64,000 bases of DNA from positions 62,001 to 126,000 of the forward strand of contig JAVHZZ010000064.1 in the NCBI GenBank assembly GCA_036250195.1. Direction: 5' to 3'. Each line of letters opens with the position of its first letter. Within the stretch, counting starts at the first letter, position 1. A model generated the notes under the pieces. The model saw only the letters and a program-made list of their open reading frames with translations, ran no database searches and was not told where the DNA came from. This DNA comes from Mixophyes australis (taxonomy: Eukaryota > Chordata > Amphibia > Anura > Limnodynastidae). Of the stretch, positions 26,721-43,400 are shown in pieces. A program made the translations under genes and the position numbers.

Positions 26721-28380
26721 TGAATGGAATCATGAATCATGAATTGGATCATGAATCATGAATTGAATCATGAATCATGAATCATAAATCGAATCATGAA
26801 TCATGAATCATAAATCATGAATCATGAATCATTAATTGAATCATGAATCATGAATCATGAATTGAATCATGAATCATGAATCATAAATCAAATCATGAAT
26901 CATAAATTTAATCAGGATTCGAATCATGAATTGAATCATCAATCATGAATTGAATCATGAATCATGAATTTGAGTCATGAATCATGAATTGAATCATGAA
27001 TCATAAATTATTAATCATGAATTGAATCATGAATCAGGAATTGAATCATGAATCAGGAATTTAATCATGAATCATGAATCATGAATTGAATCATGAATCA
27101 TGAATCGAATCATGAATCATGAATTGAATCATGAATCATGAATCATGAATTGAATCATGAATCATGAATCATGAATTGAATCCTGAATAAAATCATGAAT
27201 CATGAATTGAATCATGAATTAAATCATGAATCATGAATCATGAATCATGAACCATGAATCATGAATCAATCATGAATCATGAATCATGAATCATGAATCA
27301 TGAATTGAATCATGAATCATGAATCATGAATTGAATCAGGATTCGAATCATGAATTGAATCATAAATCATGAATTGAACCATGAATCATGAATTATGAAT
27401 CATAAATAGAATCATGAATCATGAATTGAATCATGAATCATGAATCATGAATCGAATCATGAATCATGAATTAAATTATGAATCATGAATTGAATCATGA
27501 ATCATGAATTGAAATATGAATCATGAATCATGAATTGAATCATGAATTGAATCATGAATCATTATTTGAATCATGAATTAAATCATGAATCATGAATCAT
27601 GAATCATGAATCGAATCATGAATCATGAATTATGAATCATGAATTATGAATTGAATCATGAATCATGAATCATGAATCATGAATTGAATCATGAATCATG
27701 AATCATGAATCATGAATCATGAATCATGAATTGAATCATGAATCATGAATCATGAATCATGAATTATGAATCATAAAGTGAATCATGAATCGAATCATGA
27801 ATCATGAATCAAAAATCATGAATTGAATCATGAATCATGAATTGAATCATGAATCATGAATCATAAATCGAATCATGAATCATGAATCATGAATCATGAA
27901 TCATGAATTGAATCATGAATCATGAATTGAATCATGAATCGAATCATGAATCATAAATTGAATCATGAATCGAATCATGAATTGAATCATGAATCATAAA
28001 TCGAATCATGAATCATGAATCATGAATTGAATCATGAATCATGAATCGAATCATGAATCTTGAATCATGAATTGAATCATGAATCATGAATTGAATCATG
28101 AATCATAAATCAAGAATCATGAATCGAATCATGAATCATGAATTAAATCATGAATCATGAATCATGAATCATGAATTATGAATCATGAATTATGAATTGA
28201 ATCATGAATCATGAATCATGAATCATGAATTGAATCATGAATCATGAATCATGAATCGAATCATGAATCAAGAATCTTAAATCGAATCATGAATCATGAA
28301 ATGAATCATGAATCATGAATTGAATCATGAATCATGAATCATGAATTGAATCATGAATCATGAATCATGAATCATGAATT

Positions 28381-28535
28381 AAATCCAGAATCATAAAATG
28401 AATCATGAATTGAATCATGAATCATGAATCATGAATCATAAATTGAACCATGAATCATGAATCATGAATTGATTCATGAATCATGATTCATGAATTGAAT
28501 CATGAATTGAATCATGAATTATAAATTAAATCATG
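28381..28535 (+). repeat. AAATCCAG cassette (representative copy)
   Basis: This recurring cassette runs AAATCCAG, ATAAA(T/A)TGAATC, four heptamers, ATAAATTGAACC, two heptamers, a GATTCAT-GAATCAT-GATTCAT group, two GAATT phrases and TATAAATTAAATC. I count at least 25 AAATCCAG words, at 3944, 6633, 7923, 19626, 21161, 22315, 24735, 26036, 28381, 29689, 32603, 33774, 35776, 38709, 41762, 42961, 43389, 46953, 51245, 52846, 54756, 56055, 58224, 59580 and 62918. None was seen between 7,930 and 19,620. Many copies are shortened after the first ATAAATTG. It is the best landmark for aligning HOR units. Nothing indicates that it is expressed. Confidence 0.85.
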
Positions 28536-31079
28536 AATCATGAATTGAATCATGAATCATGAATCATGAATCATGAATTGAATCATGAATCATGAATCAT
28601 GAATCGAATCATGAATCATGAGTTGAATCATGAATCATGAATTGAATCATGAATTGAATCATGAATCATGAATCATTAATTGAATCATGAATTGAATCAT
28701 AAATCATGAATCATGAATCATGAATCGAATCATGAATCATGAATCAAATCATGAATCTTGAATCATGAATTGAATCATGAATCATGAATCATGAATCATG
28801 AATCATGAATCAAATCATGAATCATGAATCAAGAATCATGAATTGAATCATGAATCATGAATTGAATCATGAATCATGAATCATGGATTATGAATTGAAT
28901 CATGAATCATGAATCATGAATCATGAATCATGAATTGAATCATGAATCATGAATCATGAAGTGAATCATGAATCATGAATCATGAATCGAATCATGAATC
29001 ATGAATCAAAAATCATGAATCGAATCATGAATCATGAATTGAATCATGAATCATAAATCGAATCATGAATCATGAATCATGAATCATGAATCATGAATCA
29101 TGAATCGAATCATGAATCATGAATCAAAAATCATGAATCGAATCATGAATCATGAATTGAATCATGAATCATAAATCGAATCATGAATCATGAATCATGA
29201 ATTGAATCATGAATCATGAATTGAATCATGAATCATGAATCATAAATCAAATCATGAATCATAAATTTAATCAGGATTCGAATCATGAATTGAATCATCA
29301 ATCATGAATTGAATCATGAATCATGAATCTTGAGTCATGAATCATGAATTGAATCATGAATCATAAATTATTAATCATGAATTGAATCATGAATCAGGAA
29401 TTTAATCATGAATCATGAATTGAATCATGAATTAAATCATGAATCATGAATAATAAATTGAATCATGAATCATGAATCATGAATCATGAACCATGAATCA
29501 TGAATCATGAATTGAATCATGAATCATGAATCATGAATTATGAATTGAATCATGAATCATGAATCATGAATCGAATCATGAATCAAGAATCTTGAATCGA
29601 ATCATGAATCATGAAATGAATCATGAATCATGAATTGAATCATGAATCATGAATCATGAATTGAATCATGAATCATGAATCATGAATTAAATCCAGAATC
29701 ATAAATTGAATCATGAATTGAATCATGAATCATGAATCATGAATTGAATCATGAATTATAAATTAAATCATGAATCATGAATCATGAATTGAATCATGAA
29801 TCATGAATCATGAATCATGAATTGAATCATGAATCATGAATCATGAATCGAATCATGAATCATGAATTGAATCATGAATCATGAATCGAATCATGAATCA
29901 TGAATTGAATCATGAATCATGAATCATGAATTGAATCATGAATTGAATCATGAATCATGAATCATTAATTGAATCATGAATTGAATCATGAATCATGAAT
30001 CATGAATCAAATCATGAATCATGAATCGAATCATGAATCATGAATTGAATCATGAATTGAATCATGAATCATGAATTGAATCATGAATCATGAATCAAAT
30101 CATGAATCTTGAATCATGAATTGAATCATGAATCATGAATCATGAATCATGAATCGAATCATGAATCATGAATCAAGAATCATGAATTGAATCATGAATC
30201 ATGAATTGAATCATGAATCATGAATCATGAATTATGAATTGAATCATGAATCATTAATCATTAATCATGAATTATGAAATGAATCATGAATCATGAATCA
30301 TGAATCATGAAGTGAATCATGAATCATGAATCATGAATCAAATCATGAATTATGATTAAAAAACCATGAATCGAATCATGAATCATGAATTGGATCATGA
30401 ATCATGAATTGAATCATGAATCATGAATCATAAATCGAATCATGAATCATGAATCATGAATCATGAATCATGAATCATTAATTGAATCATGAATCATGAA
30501 TAATGAATTGAATCATGAATCATGAATCATAAATCAAATCATGAATCATAAATTTAATCAGGATTCGAATCATGAATTGAATCATCAATCATGAATTGAA
30601 TCATGAATCATGAATCTTGAGTCATGAATCATGAATTGAATCATGAATCATAAATTATTAATCATGAATTGAATCATGAATCAGGAATTTAATCATGAAT
30701 CATGAATCATGAATTGAATCATGAATCATGAATCGAATCATGAATCATGAATTGAATCATGAATCATGAATCATGAATTGAATCATGAATCATGAATCAT
30801 GAATTGAATCCTGAATAAAATCATGAATCATGAATTGAATCATGAATTAAATCATGAATCATGAATCATGAATCATGAACCATGAATCATGAATCAATCA
30901 TGAATCATGAATCATGAATCATGAATCATTCATGAATCATGAATCATGAATCATGAATTGAATCATGAATCATGAATCATGAATTGAATCAGGATTCGAA
31001 TCATGAATTGAATCATAAATCATGAATTGAACCATGAATCATGAATTATGAATCATAAATAGAATCATGAATCATGAAT

Positions 31080-31470
31080 TGAATCATGAATCATGAATCA
31101 TGAATCGAATCATGAATCATGAATTAAATTATGAATCATGAATTGAATCATGAATCATGAATTGAAATATGAATCATGAATCATGAATTGAATCATGAAT
31201 TGAATCATGAATCATTATTTGAATCATGAATTAAATCATGAATCATGAATCATAAATCATGAATCATGTATCATGAATTGAATCATGAATCATGAATCAT
31301 GAATCGAATCATGAATCATGAATTAAATTATGAATCATGAATTGAATCATGAATCATGAATTGAAATATGAATCATGAATCATGAATTGAATCATGAATT
31401 GAATCATGAATCATTATTTGAATCATGAATTAAATCATGAATCATGAATCATGAATCATGAATCGAATCA
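31080..31470 (+). repeat. Local 199-bp tandem duplication
   Basis: GAAATATG occurs at 31164 and 31363, and CATTATTTG at 31213 and 31412, both 199 bp apart. The copies are joined by a segment carrying ATAAATCATG and CATGTATCATG, words that also precede the equivalent phrase elsewhere in zones E and F. The duplication sits at the end of the regular 3.65-kb HOR, just before the order of cassettes changes. Confidence 0.82.
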
Positions 31471-31479
31471 TGAATCGAA

Positions 31480-34400
31480 TCATGAATCATGAATTAAATC
31501 ATGAATCATGAAGCATGAATTGAATCATGAATTGAATCATGCATCATGAATCATGAATCGAATCATGAATCATGAATTGAATCATGAATCGAATCATGAA
31601 TTGAATCATGAATCATGAATCGAATCATGAATCATGAATCGAATCATGAATTGAATCATGAATCATGAATCATGAATCAAATCATGAATCTTGAATCATG
31701 AATTGAATCATGAATCATGAATCATGAATCATGAATCATGAATCATGAATCGAATCATGAATCATGAATCAAGAATCATGAATTGAATCATGAATCATGA
31801 ATTGAATCATGAATCATGAATCATGAATTATGAATTGAATCATGAATCATGAATCATTAATCATGAATCATGAATCATGAATCATGAATTATGAATCATG
31901 AAGTGAATCATGAATCATGAATCATGAATCGAATCATGAATCATGAATCAAAAATCATGAATCGAATCATGAATCATGAATCATGAATCATGAATTGAAT
32001 CATGAATCATGAATCATGAATCATGAATTATGAATCATGAATTGAATCATGAATCATGAATCATGAATCGAATCATGAATTATGAATTATGATTCATGAA
32101 TTGAATCATGAATCATGAATCATGAACCATAATTCATGAATTGAATCATGAATTGAATCATAAATTGAATCATGAATCAATTAATGAATTGAATCATGAA
32201 TCATGAACTGAATCATGAATCATGAATCATGAATCATGAATTGAATCATGAATCATGAATAATGAATCATGAATTAAATCATGAATTTATTCATGAATCA
32301 TGAATCGAATCATTAATCATGAATTAAATCATGAATCATGAATCATGAATTGAATCATAAATCGGAACATGAATCATGAATCATGAATTGAATCATGAAT
32401 CAGGAATTGAATCATGAATCAAGAATCATGAATCGAATCATGAATCATAAATTGAATCATGAATCATGAATCATAAATTGAATCATGAATCATGAATCAT
32501 GAATCAAATCATGAATCTTGAATCATGAAATGAATCATGAATCATGAATTGAATCATGAATCATGAATTGAATCATGAATCATGAATCATGAATCATGAA
32601 TTAAATCCAGAATCATAAATTGAATCATGAATTGAATCATGAATCATGAATCATGAATCATAAATTGAACCATGAATCATGAATCATGAATTGATTCATG
32701 AATCATGATTCATGAATTGAATCATGAATTGAAACATTAATTATAAATTAAATCATGAATCATGAATTGAATCATGAATCATGAATCATGAATCATGAAT
32801 TGAATCATGAATCATGAGTTGAATCATGAATCATGAATTGAATCATGAATTGAATCATGAATCATGAATCATTAATTGAATCATGAATTGAATCATAAAT
32901 CATGAATCATGAATCATGAATCGAATCATGAATCATGAATCAAATCATGAATCTTGAATCATGAATTGAATCATGAATCATGAATCATGAATCATGAATC
33001 AAATCATGAATCATGAATCAAGAATCATGAATTGAATCATGAATCATGAATTGAATCATGAATCATGAATCATGGATTATGAATTGAATCATGAATCATG
33101 AATCATGAATCATGAATCATGAATTGAATCATGAATCATGAATCATGAATTATGAATCATGAAGTGAATCATGAATCATGAATCATGAATCGAATCATGA
33201 ATCATGAATCAAAAATCATGAATCGAATCATGAATCATGAATTGAATCATGAATCATAAATCGAATCATGAATCATGAATCATGAATCATGAATTGAATC
33301 ATGAATCATGAATTGAATCATGAATCATGAATCATAAATCAAATCATGAATCATAAATTTAATCAGGATTCGAATCATGAATTGAATCATCAATCATGAA
33401 TTGAATCATGAATCATGAATCTTGAGTCATGAATCATGAATTGAATCATGAATCATAAATTATTAATCATGAATTGAATCATGAATCAGGAATTTAATCA
33501 TGAATCATGAATTGAATCATGAATTAAATCATGAATCATGAATAATAAATTGAATCATGAATCAAGAATCATGAATCATGAATCATGAATCATGAATTGA
33601 ATCATGAATCATGAATCATGAATTGTATCATGAATCATGAATCATGAATCGAATCATGAATCAAGAATCTTGAATCGAATCATGAATCATGAAATGAATC
33701 ATGAATCATGAATTGAATCATGAATCATGAATCATGAATTGAATCATGAATCATGAATCATGAATCATGAATTAAATCCAGAATCATAAATTGAATCATG
33801 AATTGAATCATGAATCATGAACTGAATCATGAATTATAAATTAAATCATGAATCATGAATCATGAATTGAATCATGAATCATGAATCATGAATTGAATCA
33901 TGAATCATGAATCATGAATCGAATCATGAATCATGAATTGAATCATGAATCATGAATCGAATCATGAATCATGAATTGAATCATGAATCATGAATCATGA
34001 ATTGAATCATGAATTGAATCACGAATCATGAATCATTAATTGAATCATGAATTGAATCATGAATCATGAATCATGAATCAAATCATGAATCATGAATCGA
34101 ATCATGAATCATGAATCATGAATTGAATCATGAATTGAATCATGAATCATGAATTGAATCATGAATCATGAATCAAATCATGAATCTTGAATCATGAATT
34201 GAATCATGAATCATGAATCATGAATCATGAATCATGAATCGAATCATGAATCATGAATCAAGAATCATGAATTAAATCATGAATCATGAATTGAATCATG
34301 AATCATGAATCATGAATTATGAATTGAATCATGAATCATGAATCATTAATCATGAATTATGAATTGAATCATGAATCATGAATCATGAATCATGAATTGA

Positions 34401-37400
34401 ATCAGGAATCATGAATCATGAATTGAATCAGGATTCGAATCATGAATTGAATCATAAATCATGAATTGAACCATGAATCATGAATTATGAATCATAAATA
34501 GAATCATGAATCATGAATTGAATCAGGATTCGAATCATGAATCATGAATCATGAATCATGTATCATGAATTGAATCATGAATCATGAATCGAATCATGAA
34601 TCATGAATTAAATTATGAATCATGAATTGAATCATGAATCATGAATTGAAATATGAATCATGAATCATGAATTGAATCATGAATTGAATCATGCATCATG
34701 AATCATGAATCGAATCATGAATCATGAATTGAATCATGAATCGAATCATGAATTGAATCATGAATCATGAATTGAATCATGAATCATGAATCGAATCATG
34801 AATCATGAATCGAATCATGAATTGAATCATGAATCATGAATCATGAATCAAATCATGAATCTTGAATCATGAATTGAATCATGAATCATGAATCATGAAT
34901 CATGAATCATGAATCATGAATCGAATCATGAATCATGAATCAAGAATCATGAATTGAATCATGAATCATGAATTGAATCATGAATCATGAATCATGAATT
35001 ATGAATTGAATCATGAATCATGAATCATGAATCATGAATCATGAATCATGAATTATGAATCATGAAGTGAATCATGAATCATGAATCATGAATCGAATCA
35101 TGAATCATGAATCAAAAATCATGAATCGAATCATGAATCATGAATCATGAATCATGAATTGAATCATGAATCATGAATCATGAATCATGAATTATGAATC
35201 ATGAATTGAATCATGAATCATGAATCATGAATCGAATCATGAATCATGAATTATGAATCATGAATTGAATCATGAATCATGAATAATGAATCATGAATTA
35301 AATCATGAATTTAATCATGAATCATGAATAATGAATCATGAATTAAATCATGAATTTAATCATGAATCATGAATCGAATCATTAATCATGAATTAAATCA
35401 TGAATCATGAATCATGAATTGAATCATAAATCGGAACATGAATCATGAATCATGAATTGAATCATGAATCAGGAATTGAATCATGAATCAAGAATCATGA
35501 ATCGAATCATGAATCATAAATTGAATCATGAATCATGAATCATGAATTGAATCATGAATCAGGAATCATGAATCAAATCATGAATAATGAATCATTAATT
35601 GACTCATGAATCATGAATTATGAATTGAATCATGAATCATGAATCATAAATTGAATCATGAATCATGAATCATGAATCAAATCATGAATCTTGAATCATG
35701 AAATGAATCATGAATCATGAATTGAATCATGAATCATGAATTGAATCATGAATCATGAATCATGAATCATGAATTAAATCCAGAATCATAAATTGAATCA
35801 TGAATTTAATCATGAATCATGAATCATGAATCATAAATTGAACCATGAATCATGAATCATGAATTGATTCATGAATCATGATTCATGAATTGAATCATGA
35901 ATTGAATCATGAATTATAAATTAAATCATGAATCATGAATTGAATCATGAATCATGAATCATGAATCATGAATTGAATCATGAATCATGAGTTGAATCAT
36001 GAATCATGAATTGAATCATGAATTGAATCATGAATCATGAATCATTAATTGAATCATGAATTGAATCATAAATCATGAATCATGAATCATGAATCGAATC
36101 ATGAATCATGAATCAAATCATGAATCTTGAATCATGAATTGAATCATGAATCATGAATCGAATCATGAATCATGAATCAAATCATGAATCTTGAATCATG
36201 AATTGAATCATGAATCATGAATCATGAATCATGAATCAAATCATGAATCATGAATCAAGAATCATGAATTGAATCATGAATCATGAATTGAATCATGAAT
36301 CATGAATCATGGATTATGAATTGAATCATGAATCATGAATCATGAATCATGAATCATGAATTGAATCATGAATCATGAATCATGAATCATGAATTATGAA
36401 TCATGAAGTGAATCATGAATCATGAATCATGAATCGAATCATGAATCATGAATCAAAAATCATGAATCGAATCATGAATCATAAATTAAATCATGAATCA
36501 TAAATCGAATCATGAATCATGAATCATGAATCATGAATTGAATCATGAATCATGAATTGAATCATGAATCATGAATCATAAATCAAATCATGAATCATAA
36601 ATTTAATCAGGATTCGAATCATGAATTGAATCATCAATCATGAATTGAATCATGAATCATGAATCTTTAGTCATGAATCATGAATTGAATCATGAATCAT
36701 AAATTATTAATCATGAATTGAATCATGAATTATAAATTAAATCATGAATCATGAATCATGAATTGAATCATGAATCATGAATCATGAATTGAATCATGAA
36801 TCATGAATCATGAATCGAATCATGAATCATGAATTGAATCATGAATCATGAATCGAATCATGAATCATGAATTGAATCATGAATCATGAATCATGAATTG
36901 AATCATGAATTGAATCACGAATCATGAATCATTAATTGAATCATGAATTGAATCATGAATCATGAATCATGAATCAAATCATGAATCATGAATCGAATCA
37001 TGAATCATGAATCATGAATTGAATCATGAATTGAATCATGAATCATGAATTGAATCATGAATCATGAATCAAATCATGAATCTTGAATCATGAATTGAAT
37101 CATGAATCATGAATCATGAATCATGAATCATGAATCGAATCATGAATCATGAATCAAGAATCATGAATTAAATCATGAATCATGAATTGAATCATGAATC
37201 ATGAATCATGAATTATGAATTGAATCATGAATCATGAATCATTAATCATGAATTATGAATTGAATCATGAATCATGAATCATGAATCACGAATCATGAAT
37301 TGAATCAGGAATCATGAATCATGAATTGAATCAGGATTCGAATAATGAATTGAATCATAAATCATGAATTGAACCATGAATCATGAATTATGAATCATAA

Positions 37401-40400
37401 ATAGAATCATGAATCATGAATTGAATCATGAATCATGAATCATGAATCATGAATCATGAATCATGTATCATGAATTGAATCATGAATCATGAATCGAATC
37501 ATGAATCATGAATTAAATTATGAATCATGAATTGAATCATGAATCATGAATTGAAATATGAATCATGAATCATGAATTGAATCATGAATTGAATCATGAA
37601 TCATTATTTGAATCATGAATTAAATCATGAATCATGAATCATGAATCATGAATCGAATCATGAATCATGAATTATGAATCATGAATTATGAATTGAATCA
37701 TGAATCATGAATCATGAATCATGAATCATGAATTGAATCATGAATCATGAATCATGAATCATGAATCATGAATCATGAATTGAATCATGAATCATGAATC
37801 ATGAATTATGAATCATAAAGTGAATCATGAATCATGAATCATGAATCGAATCATGAATCATGAATCAAAAATCATGAATCGAATCATGAATCATGAATTG
37901 AATCATGAATCATGAATCATAAATCGAATCATGAATCATGAATCATGAATCATGAATCATGAATTGAATCATGAATCATGAATTGAATCATGAATCATGA
38001 ATCATAAATCAAATCATGAATCATAAATTTAATCAGGATTCGAATCATGAATTGAATCATCAATCATGAATTGAATCATGAATCATGAATCTTGAGTCAT
38101 GAATCATAAATTGAATCATGAATCATAAATTATTAATCATGAATTGAATCATGAATCAGGAATTTAATCATGAATCATGAATTGAATCATGAATCGAATC
38201 ATGAATCATAAATTGAATCATGAATCGAATCATGAATTGAATCATGAATCATAAATCGAATCATGAATCATGAATCATGAATTGAATCATGAATCATGAA
38301 TCGAATCATGAATCTTGAATCATGAATTGAATCATGAATCATGAATCATGAATCATGAATTGAATCATGAATCATGAATCATGAATTGAATCATGAATCA
38401 TAAATCAAGAATCATGAATCGAATCATGAATCATGAATTAAATCATGAATCATTAATCATGAATTATGAATTGAATCATGAATCATGAATCATGAATCAT
38501 GAATTATGAATCATGAATTATGAATTGAATCATGAATCATGAATCATGAATCATGAATTGAATCATGAATCATGAATCATGAATCGAATCATGAATCAAG
38601 AATCTTAAATCGAATCATGAATCATGAAATGAATCATGAATCATGAATTGAATCATGAATCATGAATCATGAATTGAATCATGAATCATGAATCATGAAT
38701 CATGAATTAAATCCAGAATCATAAATTGAATCATGAATTGAATCATGAATCATGAATCATGAATCATAAATTGAACCATGAATCATGAATCATGAATTGA
38801 TTCATGAATCATGATTCATGAATTGAATCATGAATTGAATCATGAATTATAAATTAAATCATGAATCATGAATTGAATCATGAATCATGAATCATGAATC
38901 ATGAATTGAATCATGAATCATGAATCATGAATCGAATCATGAATCATGAGTTGAATCATGAATCATGAATTGAATCATGAATTGAATCATGAATCATGAA
39001 TCATTAATTGAATCATGAATTGAATCATAAATCATGAATCATGAATCATGAATCGAATCATGAATCATGAATCAAATCATGAATCTTGAATCATGAATTG
39101 AATCATGAATCATGAATCATGAATCATGAATCATGAATCAAATCATGAATCATGAATCAAGAATCATGAATTGAATCATGAATCATGAATCATGGATTAT
39201 GAATTGAATCATGAATCATGAATCATGAATCATGAATCATGAATTGAATCATGAATCATGAATCATGAATCATGAATTATGAATCATGAAGTGAATCATG
39301 AATCATGAATCATGAATCGAATCATGAATCATGAATCAAAAATCATGAATCGAATCATGAATCATGAATTGAATCATGAATCATAAATCGAATCATGAAT
39401 CATGAATCATGAATCATGAATCATGAATTGAATCATGAATCATGAATTGAATCATGAATCATGAATCATAAATCAAATCATGAATCATAAATTTAATCAG
39501 GATTCGAATCATGAATTGAATCATCAATCATGAATTGAATCATGAATCATGAATCTTGAGTCATGAATCATGAATTGAATCATGAATCATAAATTATTAA
39601 TCATGAATTGAATCATGAATCAGGAATTTAATCATGAATCATGAATTGAATCATGAATTAAATCATGAATCATGAATAATAAATTGAATCATGAATCATG
39701 AATCATGAATCATGAACCATGAATCATGAATCATGAATTGAATCATGAATCATGAATCATGAATTATGAATTGAATCATGAATCATGAATCATGAATCGA
39801 ATCATGAATCAAGAATCTTGAATCGAATCATGAATCATGAAATGAATCATGAATCATGAATTGAATCATGAATCATGAATCATGAATTGAATCATGAATC
39901 ATGAATCATGAATCATAATTCATGAATCATGAATCATAAATTATTAATCATGAATTGAATCATGAATCAGGAATTTAATCATGAATCATGAATCATGAAT
40001 TGAATCATGAATCATGAATCGAATCATGAATCATGAATTGAATCATGAATCATGAATCATGAATTGAATCAAGAATCATGAATCATAAATTGAATCCTGA
40101 ATAAAATCATGAATCATGAATTGAATCATGAATTAAATCATGAATCATGAATCATGAATCATGAATCAATCATGAATCATGAATCATGAATTGAATCATG
40201 AATCATGAATTATGAATTGAATCAGGATTCGAATCATGAATTGAATCATAAATCATGAATTGAACCATGAATCATGAATTATGAATCATAAATAGAATCA
40301 TGAATCATGAATTGAATCATGAATCATGAATCATAATTCATGAATCATGAATCATGTATCATGAATCGAATCATGAATCATGAATTAAATTATGAATCAT

Positions 40401-43400
40401 GAATTGAATCATGAATCATGAATTGAAATATGAATCATGAATCATGAATTGAATCATGAATTGAATCATGAATCATTATTTGAATCATGAATTAAATCAT
40501 GAATCATGAATCATGAATCATGAATCGAATCATGAATCGAATCATGAATCATGAATTAAATCATGAATCATGAATCATGAATTGAATCATGAATTGAATC
40601 ATGCATCATGAATCATGAATCGAATCATGAATCATGAATTGAATCATGAATCGAATCATGAATTGAATCATGAATCATGAATTGAATCATGAATCATGAA
40701 TCGAATCATGAATCATGAATCGAATCATGAATTGAATCATGAATCATGAATCATGAATCAAATCATGAATCTTGAATCATGAATTGAATCATGAATCATG
40801 AATCATGAATCATGAATCATGAATCGAATCATGAATCATGAATCAAGAATCATGAATTGAATCATGAATCATGAATTGAATCATGAATCATGAATCATGA
40901 ATTATGAATTGAATCATGAATCATGAATCATGAATCATGAATCATGAATCATGAATCATGAATCATGAATTATGAATCATGAAGTGAATCATGAATCATG
41001 AATCGAATCATGAATCATGAATCAAAAATCATGAATTGAATCATGAATCATGAATCATGAATCATGAATTGAATCATGAATCATGAATCATGAATCATGA
41101 ATTATGAATCATGAATTGAATCATGAATCATGAATCATGAATCGAATCATGAATCATGAATTATGATTCATGAATTGAATCATGAATCATGAATCATGAA
41201 CCATAATTCATGAATTGAATCATGAATTGAATCATAAATTGAATCATGAATCAATTAATGAATTGAATCATGAATCATGAACTGAATCATGAATCATGAA
41301 TCATGAATCATGAATTGAATCATGAATCATGAATAATGAATCATGAATTAAATCATGAATTTAATCATGAATCATGAATCGAATCATTAATAATGAATTA
41401 AATCATGAATCATGAATCATGAATTGAATCATGAATCGGAACATGAATCATGAATCATGAATTGAATCATGAATCAGGAATTGAATCATGAATCAAGAAT
41501 CATGAATCGAATCATGAATCATAAATTGAATCATGAATCATGAATCATGAATTGAATCATGAATCAGGAATCATGAATCAAATCATGAATAATGAATCAT
41601 TAATTGACTCATGAATCATGAATTATGAATTGAATCATGAATCATGAATCATAAATTGAATCATGAATCATGAATCATGAATCAAATCATGAATCTTGAA
41701 TCATGAAATGAATCATGAATCATGAATTGAATCATGAATCATGAATCATGAATCATGAATTAAATCCAGAATCATAAATTGAATCATGAATTGAATCATG
41801 AATCATGAATCATGAATCATAAATTGAACCATGAATCATGAATCATGAATTGATTCATGAATCATGATTCATGAATTGAATCATGAATTGAATCATGAAT
41901 TATAAATTAAATCATGAATCATGAATTGAATCATGAATCATGAATCATGAATCATGAATTGAATCATGAATCATGAATCATGAATCGAATCATGAATCAT
42001 GAGTTGAATCATGAATCATGAATTGAATCATGAATTGAATCAGGAATCATGAATCATTAATTGAATCATGAATTGAATCATAAATCATGAATCATGAATC
42101 ATGAATTGAATCATGAATCATGAATCAAATCATGAATCTTGAATCATGAATTGAATCATGAATCATGAATCATGAATCATGAATCAAATCATGAATCATG
42201 AATCAAGAATCATGAATTGAATCATGAATCATGAATTGAATCATGAATCATGAATCATGGATTATGAATTGAATCATGAATCATGAATCATGAATCATGA
42301 ATCATGAATTGAATCATGAATCATGAATTATGAATCATGAAGTGAATCATGAATCATGAATCATGAATCGAATCATGAATCATGAATCAAAAATCATGAA
42401 TCGAATCATGAATCATGAATTGAATCATGAATCATAAATCGAATCATGAATCATGAATCATGAATCATGAATCATGAATTGAATCATGAATCATGAATTG
42501 AATCATGAATCATGAATCATAAATCAAATCATGAATCATAAATTTAATCAGGATTCGAATCATGAATTGAATCATCAATCATGAATTGAATCATGAATCA
42601 TGAATCTTGAGTCATGAATCATGAATTGAATCATGAATCATAAATTATTAATCATGAATTGAATCATGAATCAGGAATTTAATCATGAATCATGAATTGA
42701 ATCATGAATTAAATCATGAATCATGAATAATAAATTGAATCATGAATCATGAATCATGAATCATGAACCATGAATCATGAATCATGAATCATGAATCATG
42801 AATCATGAATGGAATCATGAATCATGAATCATGAATCGAATCATGAATCAAGAATCTTGAATCGAATCATGAATCATGAAATGAATCATGAATCATGAAT
42901 TGAATCATGAATCATGAATCATGAATTGAATCATGAATCATGAATCATGAATCATGAATTAAATCCAGAATCATAAATTGAATCATGAATCAAATCATGA
43001 ATCAAGAATCATGAATTGAATCATGAATCATGAATCTTGAGTCATGAATCATGAATTGAATCATGAATCATAAATTATTAATCATGAATTGAATCATGAA
43101 TCAGGAATTTAATCATGAATCATGAATTGAATCATGAATTAAATCATGAATCATGAATAATAAATTGAATCATGAATCATGAATCATGAATCATGAATCA
43201 TGAATCATGAATGGAATCATGAATCATGAATCATGAATGGAATCATGAATCATGAATCATGAATCGAATCATGAATCAAGAATCTTGAATCGAATCATGA
43301 ATCATGAAATGAATCATGAATCATGAATTGAATCATGAATCATGAATCATGAATTGAATCATGAATCATGAATCATGAATCATGAATTAAATCCAGAATC

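Larger units (their letters stand above)
21950..31480 (+). repeat. Satellite zone E: higher-order repeat, period about 3.65 kb
   Basis: This is the clearest HOR in the window. TGAGTCA words at 22007, 23237, 25671, 26971, 29331 and 30618 alternate about 1.2-1.3 kb and about 2.4 kb apart. AAATCCAG words at 22315, 24735, 26036, 28381 and 29689 do the same. Equivalent positions are 3,646-3,664 bp apart, and 3,734 bp once. The A6 marker at 22991, 26712 and 30358 is 3,721 and 3,646 bp apart. At offset 3,660 bp, bases 25,441-25,720 match 29,101-29,380 with one difference seen, and 24,961-25,140 match 28,621-28,800. Each HOR unit therefore holds two related half-units of unequal length. Between-copy length changes are mostly single heptamers. 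Confidence 0.9.

Noticed and set aside
28515..28535. TATA-box-like TATAAATTAAA in AAATCCAG cassettes
   Set aside because: It is expected from AT-rich word variants (GAATTAT plus AAATTAAATC), recurs with the cassette, and no transcript or gene start follows it.
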